Of a DNA stretch of 64,000 bases, positions 44,007 through 55,212 are shown piece after piece. The notes below the pieces were generated by a model, which was not told the DNA's origin, did not search any database, and worked only from the letters and a program-made list of their open reading frames with translations. Both the position numbers and the translations under genes were made by a program. How positions within the stretch are numbered: position 1 is the first letter of the stretch; each line of letters starts with the position of its first letter. The stretch spans positions 682,001 to 746,000 of the forward strand of contig JAUDYN010000009.1 in NCBI GenBank assembly GCA_030407005.1, written 5' to 3'. The stretch comes from Desarmillaria ectypa (taxonomy: Eukaryota; Basidiomycota; Agaricomycetes; Agaricales; Physalacriaceae).

Positions 44007-45464
44007 TGATGTGCTTGGTAATGGCAAGTGACAAAAGAATTAGGGAATGGCAATGAACACCAATCACACTAAACCTCTTACTACTCTACACTTAATCACC
44101 AATATTGAATTCGGGCAGTTTCAAGTATGATGGAAGCACTCTGCAGACTTCAATAATCAAGTACAATTGTCTTAAAGATGTTTTATTCATTACTAGTGAG
44201 TTTATACAAAGTACTACTCATACTAGTGGGGTGGGTAAGACACAATTGAATAAGAGTGACTTGGTTTGAGCTACTGCGCTCGTTCTGACTGAAACTGCTT
44301 CAGACTGGTGGTGCTCTTAGCCCTATACTGCTTCCTACAAGTGATAAACACTTGACCAGTCGCACTCTTGGCTGACTAGTGGTGCTCTTGGCCTAAGAAT
44401 AAACTGATGGCACTCTTGGCCCTATACTGCTTCCTACAAGTGATAAACACTTGACTAGCCACACTCTTGGCTAACTAGTGGCACTCTTGGCCTAAGAATA
44501 AACTATAACTCCAAGAACTTTGCTTGAACTAACTTCAAAAACTCCGGACCTTTGCAGGACACAACAGTGACTCTAAGGGACTTCAATTCAATGCAATTCT
44601 ATGAGTGACTTAGCGACTATTCATCACTTCATCAAGGTTAAGCACAAAAGCCTTTAATTGGGGACACTAGTTACTACCAGTGAGAGCTCAACTGCAGGGA
44701 TGGCTTGCCTGCTTTGCATGAGCGCCCATCCCATTACTTATATACTACTGAGGCAGAACTATAAATATCATCTGAGTATAGGGTATATTGGTAAGGATTT
44801 CTTGGCTAGTCACAAATAATGGTGAATAATCACACAATAGTTGGTCTAGTCTGTTTTCTTTTCAAATATTTAGTCTAGAGACTCCACAGTTGGTCTTTCC
44901 GCACTCTTGGCCCAACTACATGCTCTAGTAATGCGGTTATATGGATATCCAGATATTGGTGCCTGTAACAGCTATCCAATCATGATCAAGAGTGCAGTGC
45001 AGCTCCACTAGTATCAATCATAAGAGATCTATATTGAAATAGTCAGATCTGGGCTCAAGGTTAATCCATTCCTAATTTATTTCTAAGTCCTGTTTCAAGA
45101 TTGCCATGTGACTAGTTATCCTGACTTAGGCATTTATGCCCAGTCCGGGCTACTAGTGACAGAACTTCACAAGATCTGTGTACTCTGCTCCTGTTTTTTG
45201 TGTGCTAGTAGCATCCTTCGTTTGCTAGTGGCTGTATTTCACTTAGTCCTGCTAGCATTCGAGTTACTAGTCTGGCTGGCTGGTAGATTTAACCCACTAA
45301 TGGTGTTACATCTAAGTCCTGGCTCTACCAGTTGCTTACTGCTTTTAACTATCAGCTCAAAGCCTCAGCTATAGTCCTCTATGTATCACTAGTATAGGAT
45401 AGATGTGCAATAGTATTGTTACAAAATCACAAAATCTAGGTGTGAATGCATAGACGGCATATCA
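44007..45464 (-). mobile_element. Long TG...CA unit, copy 3 (1,458 bp), at a chimeric junction
   Basis: Reverse orientation relative to copies 1 and 2, ends TGATGTGC/GCATATCA. The flanks do not match: gcaa on the left (element D gag/ORF1, minus strand) and ccga on the right (element E integrase, plus strand). It therefore joins two different elements instead of being a simple insertion. It has two 99-bp units but no 248-bp duplication. Confidence 0.8.
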
Positions 45465-46573
45465 CCGAGAACCCCAATTCATCTTAGTATTCATGAAGGA
45501 ACTATACAGAATGCTGAACATCACACAGAACACCTCTACGGCATATCACCCTCAGACAGATGGACAGACAGAGAGAGTAAACTAAGAGATTGAAAAATAC
45601 CTCCGTATCTTTGTCAATCATCAACAAACAGATTGGGTAGCATGGCTACCACTCACAGAATTTACCCATAACAACTGAACACACTTGGCCATGGGCAAGA
45701 GTCCTTTCATGGTCCTATATGGATGAAATCCCCAACTCATTCCCAAATCCATCCAGAAAACCAGCTTTGCGAATCCTGCGGCTGTCGACTTCACCGAAAC
45801 AATGGCCAAGGTCCATAAAAAAGTACATGATGCTTTGGAAAAGGTAGCAGTATAAATGAAGGCACAATAGACAAATGAAAACAGACTCCATAGGAGTATA
45901 AAATCAGTGATAAGGTATGGCTTGATACTGCCAACCTTCATCTTTTATGACTAAAAAAGAAACTCGATGATAAACGAATGGGACCATTCAAGATCGTTGA
46001 AAAGTCAGAGGCAGCAGTGTACAAGCTGAAACTGCCACCCCATTGGAAGATTCACCCCCAATTCAATGAGAAATTGTTGACTCCTTATGTCGCACCTTTA
46101 TTCCCGAATCAACAACTACTGCTGCCTCCTCCTCCAGACCTCGTCAATGGTCAAGAGGAATATGAAATCGAAGAAGTCTTGGATTCACACACTAGAAAAG
46201 TATGTGCTAAGAAAGGACAACCATCTAGAGAAGTCACGGACTATCTAGGCAAGTGGAAAGGATGGACCCATGAACACAACTCATGGGTTTGAGAAAACAA
46301 GATGATGAACACATTGGAAGTGATCCAAGAGTACAAGGCCAGCATAAACCATGCTCTATACACTCCAAAAATCATAACCAAGGACAAGATGGTGGTCAAG
46401 ATCTTAGACCATGAATACTCAGAACATGGTGATGTAGCCTACCTCGCCAAATGAAAAGATGGATACACCAAGTGGATTGTCAATCCAGATGAGAATTTAT
46501 AGAAAAATTTCATTGACCAGTACTGGGTCAGCCAAATTGCGACACAATTTGATACCCCAGAAGAAGAACCTTA
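45465..46573 (+). pseudogene. Element E integrase and chromodomain, 5'-truncated
   Basis: Plus-strand pol end. It begins in the integrase core just after the second catalytic Asp and shows [17 protein letters not shown] sequence near 45,540. The GPF region follows at about 45,970, then an open stretch 45,978-46,292 with the chromodomain (YLGKWKGWTHEHNSWV) and the conserved tail to the stop at 46,571. Everything upstream of the core is missing at the junction with long unit copy 3. CpG is better kept than in D. Confidence 0.87.
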
Positions 46574-46591
46574 GCAGTCAGGATGACTGCT

Positions 46592-46605
46592 TTAACAAGG
46601 GGGTA
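46592..46605 (+). other. Polypurine tract of element E
   Basis: taacaagggggtaa directly before the LTR start at 46,606, identical in layout to the tracts of the other elements. Confidence 0.8.
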
Positions 46606-47024
46606 ATGTTATGATTTTTCCATTATCTTATCTTATCCGAGTCATCATCATGACTCAGCCATCTAATCTCACATCAATTCTGACTCATATCCAGATACTT
46701 GCCGACTCCTACCCTCATTCTCACCATCTGTCACCCCAGACACTTTCTATTGGACCAATAATCCTTCTAGACCATCCAACTTCAACACTGTTCCAGCATA
46801 GACTGAATCATTTCATTTAAATATATTGTTGTACTTACAGTATATAAACAGAGTAAACTACACCATTGTACTCTATCTTTTGACTAAATTTAAATCATAT
46901 ACCACTTACTCTCACTTCACTAAAGACTATGCTTAAGCCTCTATTTGGGTAACTGTTCGAACACGTAACAGCCCTCAGAGATCAGCTGATGTCCCAAGTC
47001 TTGTGACTAAGTCAGGTCCTAACA
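46606..47024 (+). repeat. 3' LTR of element E
   Basis: 419 bp, TGTTATG...CCTAACA. A TATA-like box (agtatataaacag) lies at about 46,840, followed by the R region with the self-priming sequence (atcttttgactaa). The right flank (tagtg) is the pol start of element F, so E had inserted into F. Confidence 0.9.
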
Positions 47025-49242
47025 TAGTGCATGTATATAAGTCCAACCCATGGAAACTGAGGACTCACCACTAGAGGCTTTGGCTGTGCAAGAGGAATCA
47101 AACCTTTGATAGCCTACTCTTTTACCTCTTCAATTTTGGCCATGGTGTTTTCCACTATATTAGTAACACCTACTGATCAAATGTCTCTGTATTCTCTTTT
47201 CTTAGGGCAGTCCTTGGCCATGTGGCCCTTCTTATTGCAGCAGAAACACCTGCCTTCAGCTTTCTGTCAATCTACCTCTATCAGCAATTCTGACCTGCCA
47301 TGAGTTGTCCATCAGCTGGTTCCAGAATCCTGACTGGGATCTGTATTGGTCATCGGCTTTGGAGCCAAGGAACTTATCACCTCAGCAGCAGCTTTGCTGC
47401 TGGGTGATTAGTGTGAGGCAGGTCAGAAGTCCTTCTTCTGACCTTCCTGCAGTACTCCAGCAGTTTGGTCAAAGACCCATCAGTTTTTGATGGGTCCTTC
47501 AAAGTGTGATGTCATGAAGAGGACCAGGTGTGATGGTAATTAGAAGTATTGTCAAAATACTTCAAAGTAGGCAATGCAGTCATCTATGAACTGTTCTATA
47601 TTGTCATGGTCCTTCTTGAATGGTTTAGGTGGTTGGACTAGAATAGGTTTAATGCCCAAGTACAGAGCATTTTCAGAAGTGTCCCTAATGAGATTGGGTA
47701 AAGAGTCAGGAGGTCTCTAATCCAGGGGTGGTTTTGGGATCAAAAATTGATCTGGCCTTATTATCAGAGAGGGTCAGGATAGTTCAATGGGCCTTTCCCA
47801 TTTGGGTTCCTTCTCCTTGTCACTGAGGTGCCACACTGCTGTATGGACTACTTTGGTGGCTTCTGCCTCCATAAGTTCTTGATAGATTTGTTCAATCCAT
47901 CAGTCATGCTCAGCTAGTTTTTCCCTAGCTGCTTGAAGCCATTCTTCTGCTGACAGCTGCAGCAGTTCTGTGAGTGTGGAACTCAGTCGAGGTTCTTCTC
48001 CCATGTCTGTGAATAGGAGGCTGCTGCCCTGATAGGAGTGATAGCCAATTTGTCAGACTCATCTTTGTGGTAATGAGTCAGGAAGAGGTTGTGGCTGGTT
48101 AGCCAGGATGTTGGGAGAGTACTGTGGGAAATTCATATATTGGGGCTAGAATGATTCCAGCTCATCATAGTATCCTGATAGGTATATAAATGTATCAAAA
48201 TTGGGCCTTGGACCCATCCTCTGCTGGCTGGTTGGCCTCTCTTCATGCCAGGTCTCTGAGAGCATGTCCCAACTCATGCTGCTCCTCCATTGTTCTTGAG
48301 CATAGCTTAGGAGCCAGGTCTCCTGTGGCAGAGAAATATAGCTGTCAAAACTGGTTAGCCTGTATCTAGATGCATATGTTGGAGCCTGGGTTTGGCCCTC
48401 ATACTGGGTCCTCTTGGTTAAGGGCCAACCACTTATCCATGTCAGGATGAATTTAGGGCCAGGCTGTCCTGGCCTCAACATCTGCCCATCATAACTTCCA
48501 GGTGGCAGTCCTAAAAGGGCCAAATAGGGCCTGGTCAACATCAGTGAGTTCTGGCCACTTGAAATCAGCCCCATTGATATTGAATGGGTCATCAGGGGCT
48601 GCAGGAGTGGTCAAGGTTTTAGTGTCATCAGAGTTGTCATTGATGATGTTGATGATAGAGAGAGATGAGAAGGACTCTATGCCTCCATTAGGCCAGGAGC
48701 CTCACTTCTGGGTGGTGATGGCCCAGAGGCCATATGGATGGATGGTTGCTGGGATAGAGTATGTCCATCCTGGGGTTTTCTGTTTGTCAAACCTGATTAT
48801 GGGTTAGATGGGAGGGCAGAGTGTAGGGAGAAGAGAGGGACTCTCAACCTTAGAGTATAACCCATATATTCCTCAGGTGTTCTGGCATGGGGGAGGTGGG
48901 TCATTCCACCTGGTTGTTTGTGTTGGCAGGGGTCCCATTGCATATTGAGAACTCCTCAGAGAAATTTATAAAATAGACCCAGAAGTGAGGGAGGATTTCT
49001 TTTTTCTCAGATGCCAAATTTGAGGCAGCCATCTGGGTGAGGGCAGGTCTTCTGAGGTCATGGAGGGGATGTCAAGGTGGTCATGGAGGGAGGCAGAGTC
49101 TGTTTTGTCAGCAGCATAGACACACTCATAGTTCTTCTTTATAGGCAAGTACAAAAAGGGTTGTGAATATTATAAGTAGTATTGCATCACTGATGATGGT
49201 ACTGATAATAATTATTCATTGTTCACATCATTCTTCTGGCAT
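47025..49242 (-). pseudogene. Element F gag and ORF1 (5' part of a diverged gypsy element)
   Basis: Minus-strand 5' half of another family member. The pol start at 47,025-47,100 is cut by element E. The gag stop TAG is at 47,116-47,114, with AAAA-GAG before it. A complete CCHC knuckle (CFCCNKKGHMAKDC) lies near 47,255-47,210. About 400 bp of capsid is deleted at about 47,485. ORF1 starts at ATG 49,242, with the TM helix (IIFTTLFVLAYKEEL) and, near 48,440, MDKWLALN. More diverged from element 2 than B or D are. Confidence 0.78.
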
Positions 49243-49286
49243 ATATAGTGCTTCATCACAGCTAGTAGTGATAAAGCAGATAGTCT

Positions 49287-49299
49287 ATCTTTTGACTAA
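49287..49299 (-). other. Self-primer binding site of element F
   Basis: Minus strand TTAGTCAAAAGAT, exact complement of ATCTTTTGACTAA within its LTR (49,868-49,856). Confidence 0.7.
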
Positions 49300-50114
49300 T
49301 ATTAGGACCTAGTCTCCACATGATCTTGGGATCAGATGCTTACTCCTAGGCTGTGTTACAATTTTTCCATTATCTTATCTTATCCGAGTCATATCCATGA
49401 CTCATCCATCTAATCAACCATTGTTTCCAATTCATATCGACCTACTCACCAACCATTACCCTGATTCTCACCAACAGTCACCCCAGACTCTTCCTATTAG
49501 ACCATGATCCTTCTGGACCATTTGACTTTGATACCATTCCAGCATGGACTGTATCATTTCATCTAAATATAAATGCCATAATTACAGTATATAAGTAGAG
49601 TAAAACCCACTATTGTACTCTATCTTTCAACTAAATTACAATCATATACCTCTTACTCACACAGACTAAAGACCAGGCTTAATTCTCTAACTGGGTGACT
49701 GTTCGAACGCGTAACAGCCCAAAGAGAACAGCTTACATCCCAAGTCATGTGTTTAAGATGGGCTATAACAGGCTGTCTCATGTTCAGACAATTACTCTTA
49801 GTAGGAGAGCAGTTTAGATCTTTAGATGAGTGTGAGAATGGTATATGGATTAAGTTTAGTCAAAAGATAGGGAGTCTACACAAAAGCTATCTTACTTATA
49901 TATAGAAAAGTGCATACTAATAATAACCTCATTCATGTGTATATTGTATATGAAATGCATAGAACCATGTGTTCATGAAGTGACCATGATCATATAGTTA
50001 GGAATGGGGTGACAGTATGAGAGAATTGATGGTGTTTATCAATGAACAAGTAATGTTGATGAGAAATAGAGATAAGATATTGGATAAGATAAAGAAAATG
50101 GAAAAATCATAACA
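49300..50114 (-). repeat. 5' LTR of element F, split by a solo LTR
   Basis: The LTR starts at 49,300 (tattagg, degenerate), is interrupted at 49,353, resumes at 49,776 and ends CATAACA at 50,114. Without the insertion it is about 393 bp. It cuts an aldo-keto reductase gene at 50,115. Confidence 0.85.
49354..49770 (+). mobile_element. Solo LTR of the gypsy family with TSD GGCTG
   Basis: 417 bp, TGTTACA...CTATAACA, flanked by GGCTG at 49,349-49,353 and 49,771-49,775. It sits inside the LTR of element F in opposite orientation. A solo LTR with intact duplication indicates insertion followed by LTR-LTR recombination. Confidence 0.93.
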
Positions 50115-50436
50115 CTTTTGCTGGTGCATTTAAACCTGGGTGGGGAATAGGTATGTCTCAAATAGAAGCAAAGAGATGGGAGACTTACCATTTTTCTAGG
50201 AGATCTTTGAAATCTGCATAAACATCTGCAGAGTCCCAGTGGGTGCATCCACTATTATATGTAGCATTGAGAACCTATGATATAGTCAATGTGAGGTGAA
50301 TGCAGTGGTGTTGTTGCCATACCTTGAAGCACTTCTTGTTAGATCCTATAGCACTATATGTGATGCCAAGAATCATACTGCCAAAGCTGATAGGGTTTAC
50401 AAGATGGTCACTAATTTTCCTAGTGGGTAAGCTCAT
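50115..50436 (-). pseudogene. Aldo-keto reductase, first three exons, cut by an LTR
   Basis: ATG at 50,436. Exon 1 is 50,436-50,323 (MSLPTRKISDH...NPISFGSM), exon 2 is 50,274-50,189 (NSGCTHWDSADVY), and exon 3 starts at 50,135 (FKCTSK) and ends at 50,115 against the element F LTR. Exon lengths 114 and 86 leave a Trp codon split across intron 2, so the model is in frame without a stop. Introns have GT and AG ends. It matches the N-terminus of fungal AKR13-like oxidoreductases, including the Asp of the catalytic tetrad (TADVY type). Several expected Arg codons are now Cys/Ser, fitting CpG loss. The rest of the gene is not in the window. Confidence 0.75.
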
Positions 50437-51845
50437 GGTAGAAAGATATATGATGGCTTATAGAAAGGAAGCAAAAATTCAGGCATGAGCCTTTATACTA
50501 AAGAATCATTGATCAAGACCTCTCAAAAATGACAAATATAGAATTTTCATTTCTCAGTCTATTAACACTGACAGCAAGTGGTGTGAGACTGATCAAAACA
50601 GTAATATCATGACTTGGACCAAACACTGCAAGCCCATACTCAAATTCTGAAAATGCATCAGAATCTGAGAAGCAAGAATGGTAGACTGGCTCTTACTCTT
50701 CTACATTTTAGCTAATGATCAGCATCATTTCTTACAGTAATGGGATGCAGCAGAGTTATGATCACTTCCTTGTTTTGTTCTGCTCTAATACCTGTGCAGT
50801 AGTCTATTTAACTTTGCCTATCTTGATCTTCAGGGATGTAGGAGGTAACAATTGAATAGGGGCTATGAGGGTAGACCCATGGATGTTGAGTTGCTTCCAT
50901 GGTCTGGTGAGCTATGTCATGTGTTGTGAAAAACAGGGGATAAATAGATCAGTTTGTTCCCAGTTAGTACATGTGTGGTGTCAGGCCAATAGTATTACAC
51001 TTGGCTGAGCTCTGCAAACACATGCAGAGGTACACTACTGTACCTACTTATATACTAAATGCTAATTTACTAGAATGTTCTACAACTTTCCTAATATTTC
51101 TTTCTTAATCAGCAAGTTTGGCATGATGCTAGATTGCCATCATCTCAGCTCAACTCTCAAATCCCAACATCATGACAGTGAAAAGATGAGGGATAGCCAA
51201 ATGGCAACTGACAGAGAGCATATTATGGGAGATGGGTAATAATGTCATCTATGAGGCCTCTTGACCACTCAGAAGAAGGACTATCCTGACTCCATCTGAT
51301 GATGATAAGATGTTGTAGAAGTGTGAATGGCTGTAGTTGCTCTCTGAATGTCCTCTCATCCATGATCTAGTCCTCCAGTGTGGCTAGACACAGTCACAGA
51401 AGGAAAGTAAAGATGGTCCTGCACAGATCTGTGTCAATGATACGAAGGCTCTGGAGGTGGGAAGTGTGACAACCATCAACAATCTGGGAGTCATAGAATC
51501 ATTGATGGTAAGAACATACAACAAGAGTCAATGAGGTGACTGAGGGAAAAGAGATTGGGTGGAGAAGTAGCTCTGCAAGAACATTTTGGCCAAAAAACGC
51601 CTTGCCGAAGCATCATCAACCCAATGATGCATAGGCTACTGATGTTGTTTTGCTTCCTGGTCGCATTGATGATAGGCATAAAACGAGGATGGTATGTGAC
51701 AGTAAGCTGCTTGGCGCCAGTGAAACCTTTCAGGATATCTATAGGAAGAATTGACACATCCCATGTTGAGCCTAATGTGTTTCATGAAAAGATATGTATT
51801 AAAGAAAGAGAATTCATGGTGAGTCAAGTATTCGGGGATGGTCCA
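50437..51845. other. Long stretch without a recognised gene
   Basis: Low-CpG sequence at first, rising in CpG after about 51,550. Open stretches occur at 51,555-51,929 (+) and 51,757-51,491 (-), but neither shows a motif I know, and they overlap on opposite strands. It marks the transition from the repeat block to gene-rich DNA. Confidence 0.35.
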
Positions 51846-52962
51846 TCAATGGGAAGCCTTGGATGCAACATTAGTACACCAGTCATGAACGACATCACTC
51901 ATCTGGTTACTGCCCACAAGCTGGTCTGATCCTTCCTTCCACCAAGAAAAGGTGCCTGAAGATATCGACTTTTCCACTTCGACGTGAGCTGCCTGATCTA
52001 ATCTTTCTATCTCGTGAGCAAGCTTCCACACATTACGCATGCACCGCCGAAGCCGGAAAATATCTAGGTCGAAATCATACTTCCCAGGCAGTTCAGTGAC
52101 AAGGTCCTGACAGACAACAGATAAATTTAGTTATATGGCAGCCCATGCATGACGATGGACAAACCTCAACCTCTGACCTCGAACAGCAGACAACGGGAAT
52201 GCGAAAGCCATCTACAAGGAGTCCCAGTATGATGGAAGGCAATGCCAGCACGCAGAGTATACCCATTGCTGATTTCATCGCCATCGACAAATGAACCAGG
52301 TGCGATTTCCATCCTTCTGCACCATAATTTTTCACATATTCCACTATAAGCAAAGGAACCTCAGAGCGTATCGTGGTCCCTGTATAGATCGAAGGATTCA
52401 CTGCTACCGAGAGCTCATCGGAAAATTTGAACTGAGCTTCATACGTGTACCTGGAGAAAGCTGCGCCACTGAAGACACAGTCAGGCCCGACGATGAATGC
52501 AGCATCTGGGACTATTTCCTGATGAGGCATGGAGTCTGCGTCTTCGGCGGTATTTCTCTGGACCTTACGATGCATTGACCAAGACAGGTAGCACCTTGCA
52601 ATGGCGAGAACGTTAGACGATGATACAAGGAGAACAGGTAACAAGACAAACTGAAACTCAACGATACTGATGCCTTTAGCCCTGATATCTGTCCACGTTG
52701 CTGTCAGAAACGAGCTCAGCAAGATAGACCACCTTATTGGACAAGGCTTTTCATCCTTGGTTCAAAATGTGTCTTGAATGCCAGCGAAGAAAGAAGTAGC
52801 CCGTTGCATGTCTTGCACCAAGGCTGCATGATCTGGGTTGTTCGAGGATGTGATCAACCTGTCTGTGTGAAGTGCGTCATACACTTGTGGAATTTCGCGT
52901 TTGAGCTGGTCAAGAGCAAGTTTTTGCCGTTTGGTGAGGCACCGCGCACAGTCAAACGTCAA
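51846..52962 (-). pseudogene. Hypothetical gene X1, possible PD-(D/E)XK-like core, one premature stop
   Basis: ATG at 52,962, reading leftward. A TGA at 52,762 interrupts an otherwise open frame that continues on both sides (CGA is a likely ancestor). An intron (GTTTGT...CTGTCAG, about 52,148-52,108) joins in frame to the last exon 52,107-51,846. Blocks: WTDIRAKGISIVEFQFVLLP, a PDAAFIVG segment, then PLLIVEYVK, a Met/His-rich helix, a hydrophobic strand (LGLLVDGFRIPVV) and FDLDIFRLRR. The order Asp, then Glu-x-x-Lys, then helix and strand resembles fungal PD-(D/E)XK nuclease-like proteins. That assignment is only a guess. Paralogous blocks occur in X2 and X3. Confidence 0.5.
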
Positions 52963-53279
52963 GTCGTTCTATATAGATGAAGTCAGGTTCAAACTAGCTG
53001 TAAGGTTGGATACATGCTCATGTCTAACACAGCAGGGATATCGCAGCAAACTAATAACAACAGCCAGGACTTCAAAGAGTCAGAAAGTCCCCGGTTCGAG
53101 TCAGTGGATTGACAGACAAGACCATTCAGCCGCATCCATCGAGAAACCATCCACTGTGCATGTGCTTCACACTCGAATCTGTTTGTCGTAAGAGTGTTGC
53201 TGGAGGCAGGTGACCTGACCAAAAACTGACCTGTTTGCATAATCTATGAGCACAGGAAAGGGCCCAAGATACGCTCGAT

Positions 53280-54130
53280 TATATCCTGGAGACCCATATG
53301 GTATGTGTCGAAGTCAGGTGTTCACGATGATATCTTCTGCGCGTAGGAGTGTGAGTTTAGAATCGTCATACGGAGAGTCAACACGTCAAAGGGCTTTCTC
53401 ATGTTAAGCGTCGGGATCTGTTGGGATTTGCAACTTCAAGCATGTACCGGAAGATTCCCGAACCTTCGGTACCATCAATTTGGCACGATACTAGGATATA
53501 ATTAGGTACTTTAGTAGAACATTCTAGATACATTCTGTAGTATTTAAGGAGCTCGTCTCGAGCTCTAGTAGCTAACAATTTAGTATTCTCTACTCAGCAA
53601 GCCTCCCACTGCAATAGTTACAACAGGATCGTTTCTGTACAGAACTATATTGACTGTTAAAAATACCTGTAAGAGGGCTAGAAAGCAAATGCACCTGGTT
53701 GTTGCAAATAAACCAAAGACGGTCCGTACGGCTGCTCCATAAATCAGCAGGCCAAAGACAGACCGGAGCTCCTTGCGTCCAACCAGTGCCGATTGCATGG
53801 ACACCATCATTCATGTGTTGCAGGTGAGGAAAGTTACCTTTCTCCGAGAGGGAGGGGTGGGTTTTCACGTATTCGACAATGAAGAGAGGGGTACCCAGGT
53901 ATGATATGACCACGTCGGGAGCAGTAGTGTATGTAGTTGGGGAGGTTTCCTCTAGATATAGCACGGGCCACACTGGTCTGAACCTAAATAATTCCAAGTT
54001 AGCGTTGCTTCATGAAAAAGACCAGCCACTGGCTCGAGCTGGAAGCCATTCTCTCGAAGAATATCTTCCCAGATGGACTGAAAGAAGGAATCGTATGTCG
54101 CCGCCCAACTGAGCATGGGAAGCCGTTATT
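53280..54130 (-). pseudogene. Hypothetical gene X2, paralogue of X1, interrupted by a solo LTR
   Basis: Minus strand. Start-side block FFQSIWEDILRENGF with FHEATLTW near 54,110-54,000, then PDVVISYLGTPLFIVEYVK (53,920-53,860) and a helix (HLQHMNDGVHAIG). After a one-base frame change near 53,780 comes RSVFGLLIYGAAVRTVFG. A solo LTR splits the gene at 53,419-53,625. The other side continues with a KPFDVLTLRM block like the end of X1. Upstream minus-strand open stretch 54,523-54,158 could be its 5' exon but is unproven. The frame change and LTR make it a pseudogene. Confidence 0.45.
53419..53625 (+). mobile_element. Solo LTR (copia-like family), TSD GGATC
   Basis: 207 bp, TGTTGGGATT...TTACAACA, flanked by GGATC at 53,414-53,418 and 53,626-53,630. 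Internal blocks (acattctaga, gtagtatttaaggagctc, ctaacaattt) resemble the LTR at 56,200-56,416. No internal retrotransposon sequence remains. Confidence 0.88.
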
Positions 54131-55212
54131 TTGTCCCCGAAACCGCAGCGGTTAACGCTACACCGTGTGCTGTGTAGACTGCACGAGCAACATGAATTTA
54201 GTATTGAAAAATATCGGCTGTGCCGCCGTAGCGCTATCCGAACTGGCATACAGAGCTCTCCTGATAGTACTGACACACTGAAGAAGCCTGCCATGTAAGA
54301 GCGTGTAGACGAGAGTCTGGGATGAGCGGGAGGACATGCTCTTCCGTATCTTTCTGTAGAGACGAAGAATCAGATGCTTGGATAAAAGTCCAATAGGAGT
54401 ATCACATACTATATCTTCAAGCCACTTTGGGATCGGAATGATGAGCATATCACGCATTGAGGGCTTACAGGCCTTTCTGGTCTTCCTTAGCAATTTGGTT
54501 CGAGGTGGTAGAGAATACATCATATAGAGAGGATTCGGCTTCAGGCTTCGTCCTCTGTAAAAGAGCCAACGTTATGGAGGCCAACTCAGGAGACGAAGGG
54601 TAGATAGATTGTGGCTGGCCATAGGACTTAACCCTGCCTACATGGCGGATACTTTCTGAGTGTTGACACTGGAAGCTCAGGTTGGTCTGACAAAGAACCA
54701 GAGTCTCCAGAAGAATCAGACATGGGGGTTAAGATTCAAGGAGAAACAGGGAGAAACTAAACGGTGAAACAGTATGGATTGGTTGACTCCACGAATACAA
54801 ACTTAAAACCTATCACCGACGATTATTACATAAACCTCCGCTAAATAGAATGAATACCAAAATCTGGTGAAGTGCGAACGCCTACGCGTCAACCTTGTCG
54901 TAGTAGCACCGCTATGAAGAAAATGAAACGCTCAAGCGCTCAAAACGATACACCCGTAGCTGAAATAGCTCTTCTACAGTCTTCTTCTGTCAACAGCAAA
55001 CCTACATCGCGGGATCTTTCCGCCTCTGAGTAGGTTTGCAAGGTCATAGCAGATGTATGTCACTCACAATGGTACTAGAATCGCCGCCAACGACGACGCT
55101 AGTGCACACTGGTTCGGCCAGTACAACGTCAGCTGCGCTGAAATCCAGACAAAGATTATGCCAGGGGTTGTGCAACCACACGACTGTTGGGCACCACTTC
55201 GACTTGGAGTAG
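54131..55212. other. Interval between X2 and X3, no firm gene
   Basis: Contains minus-strand open stretch 54,523-54,158 (basic, no motif) and plus-strand 55,053-55,445, both without recognised features. Either could be an outer exon of X2 or X3. Confidence 0.35.

Noticed and set aside
51491..51929. Opposing open frames at 51,491-51,757 (-) and 51,555-51,929 (+)
   Set aside because: They overlap on opposite strands, have no recognised motif, and lie in a transition zone. Neither can be supported as a gene.
53075..53110. A tRNA 3' half on the plus strand (cccggttcgagtc)
   Set aside because: The bases around the loop do not form a 5-bp T stem, and no other tRNA parts are found upstream.
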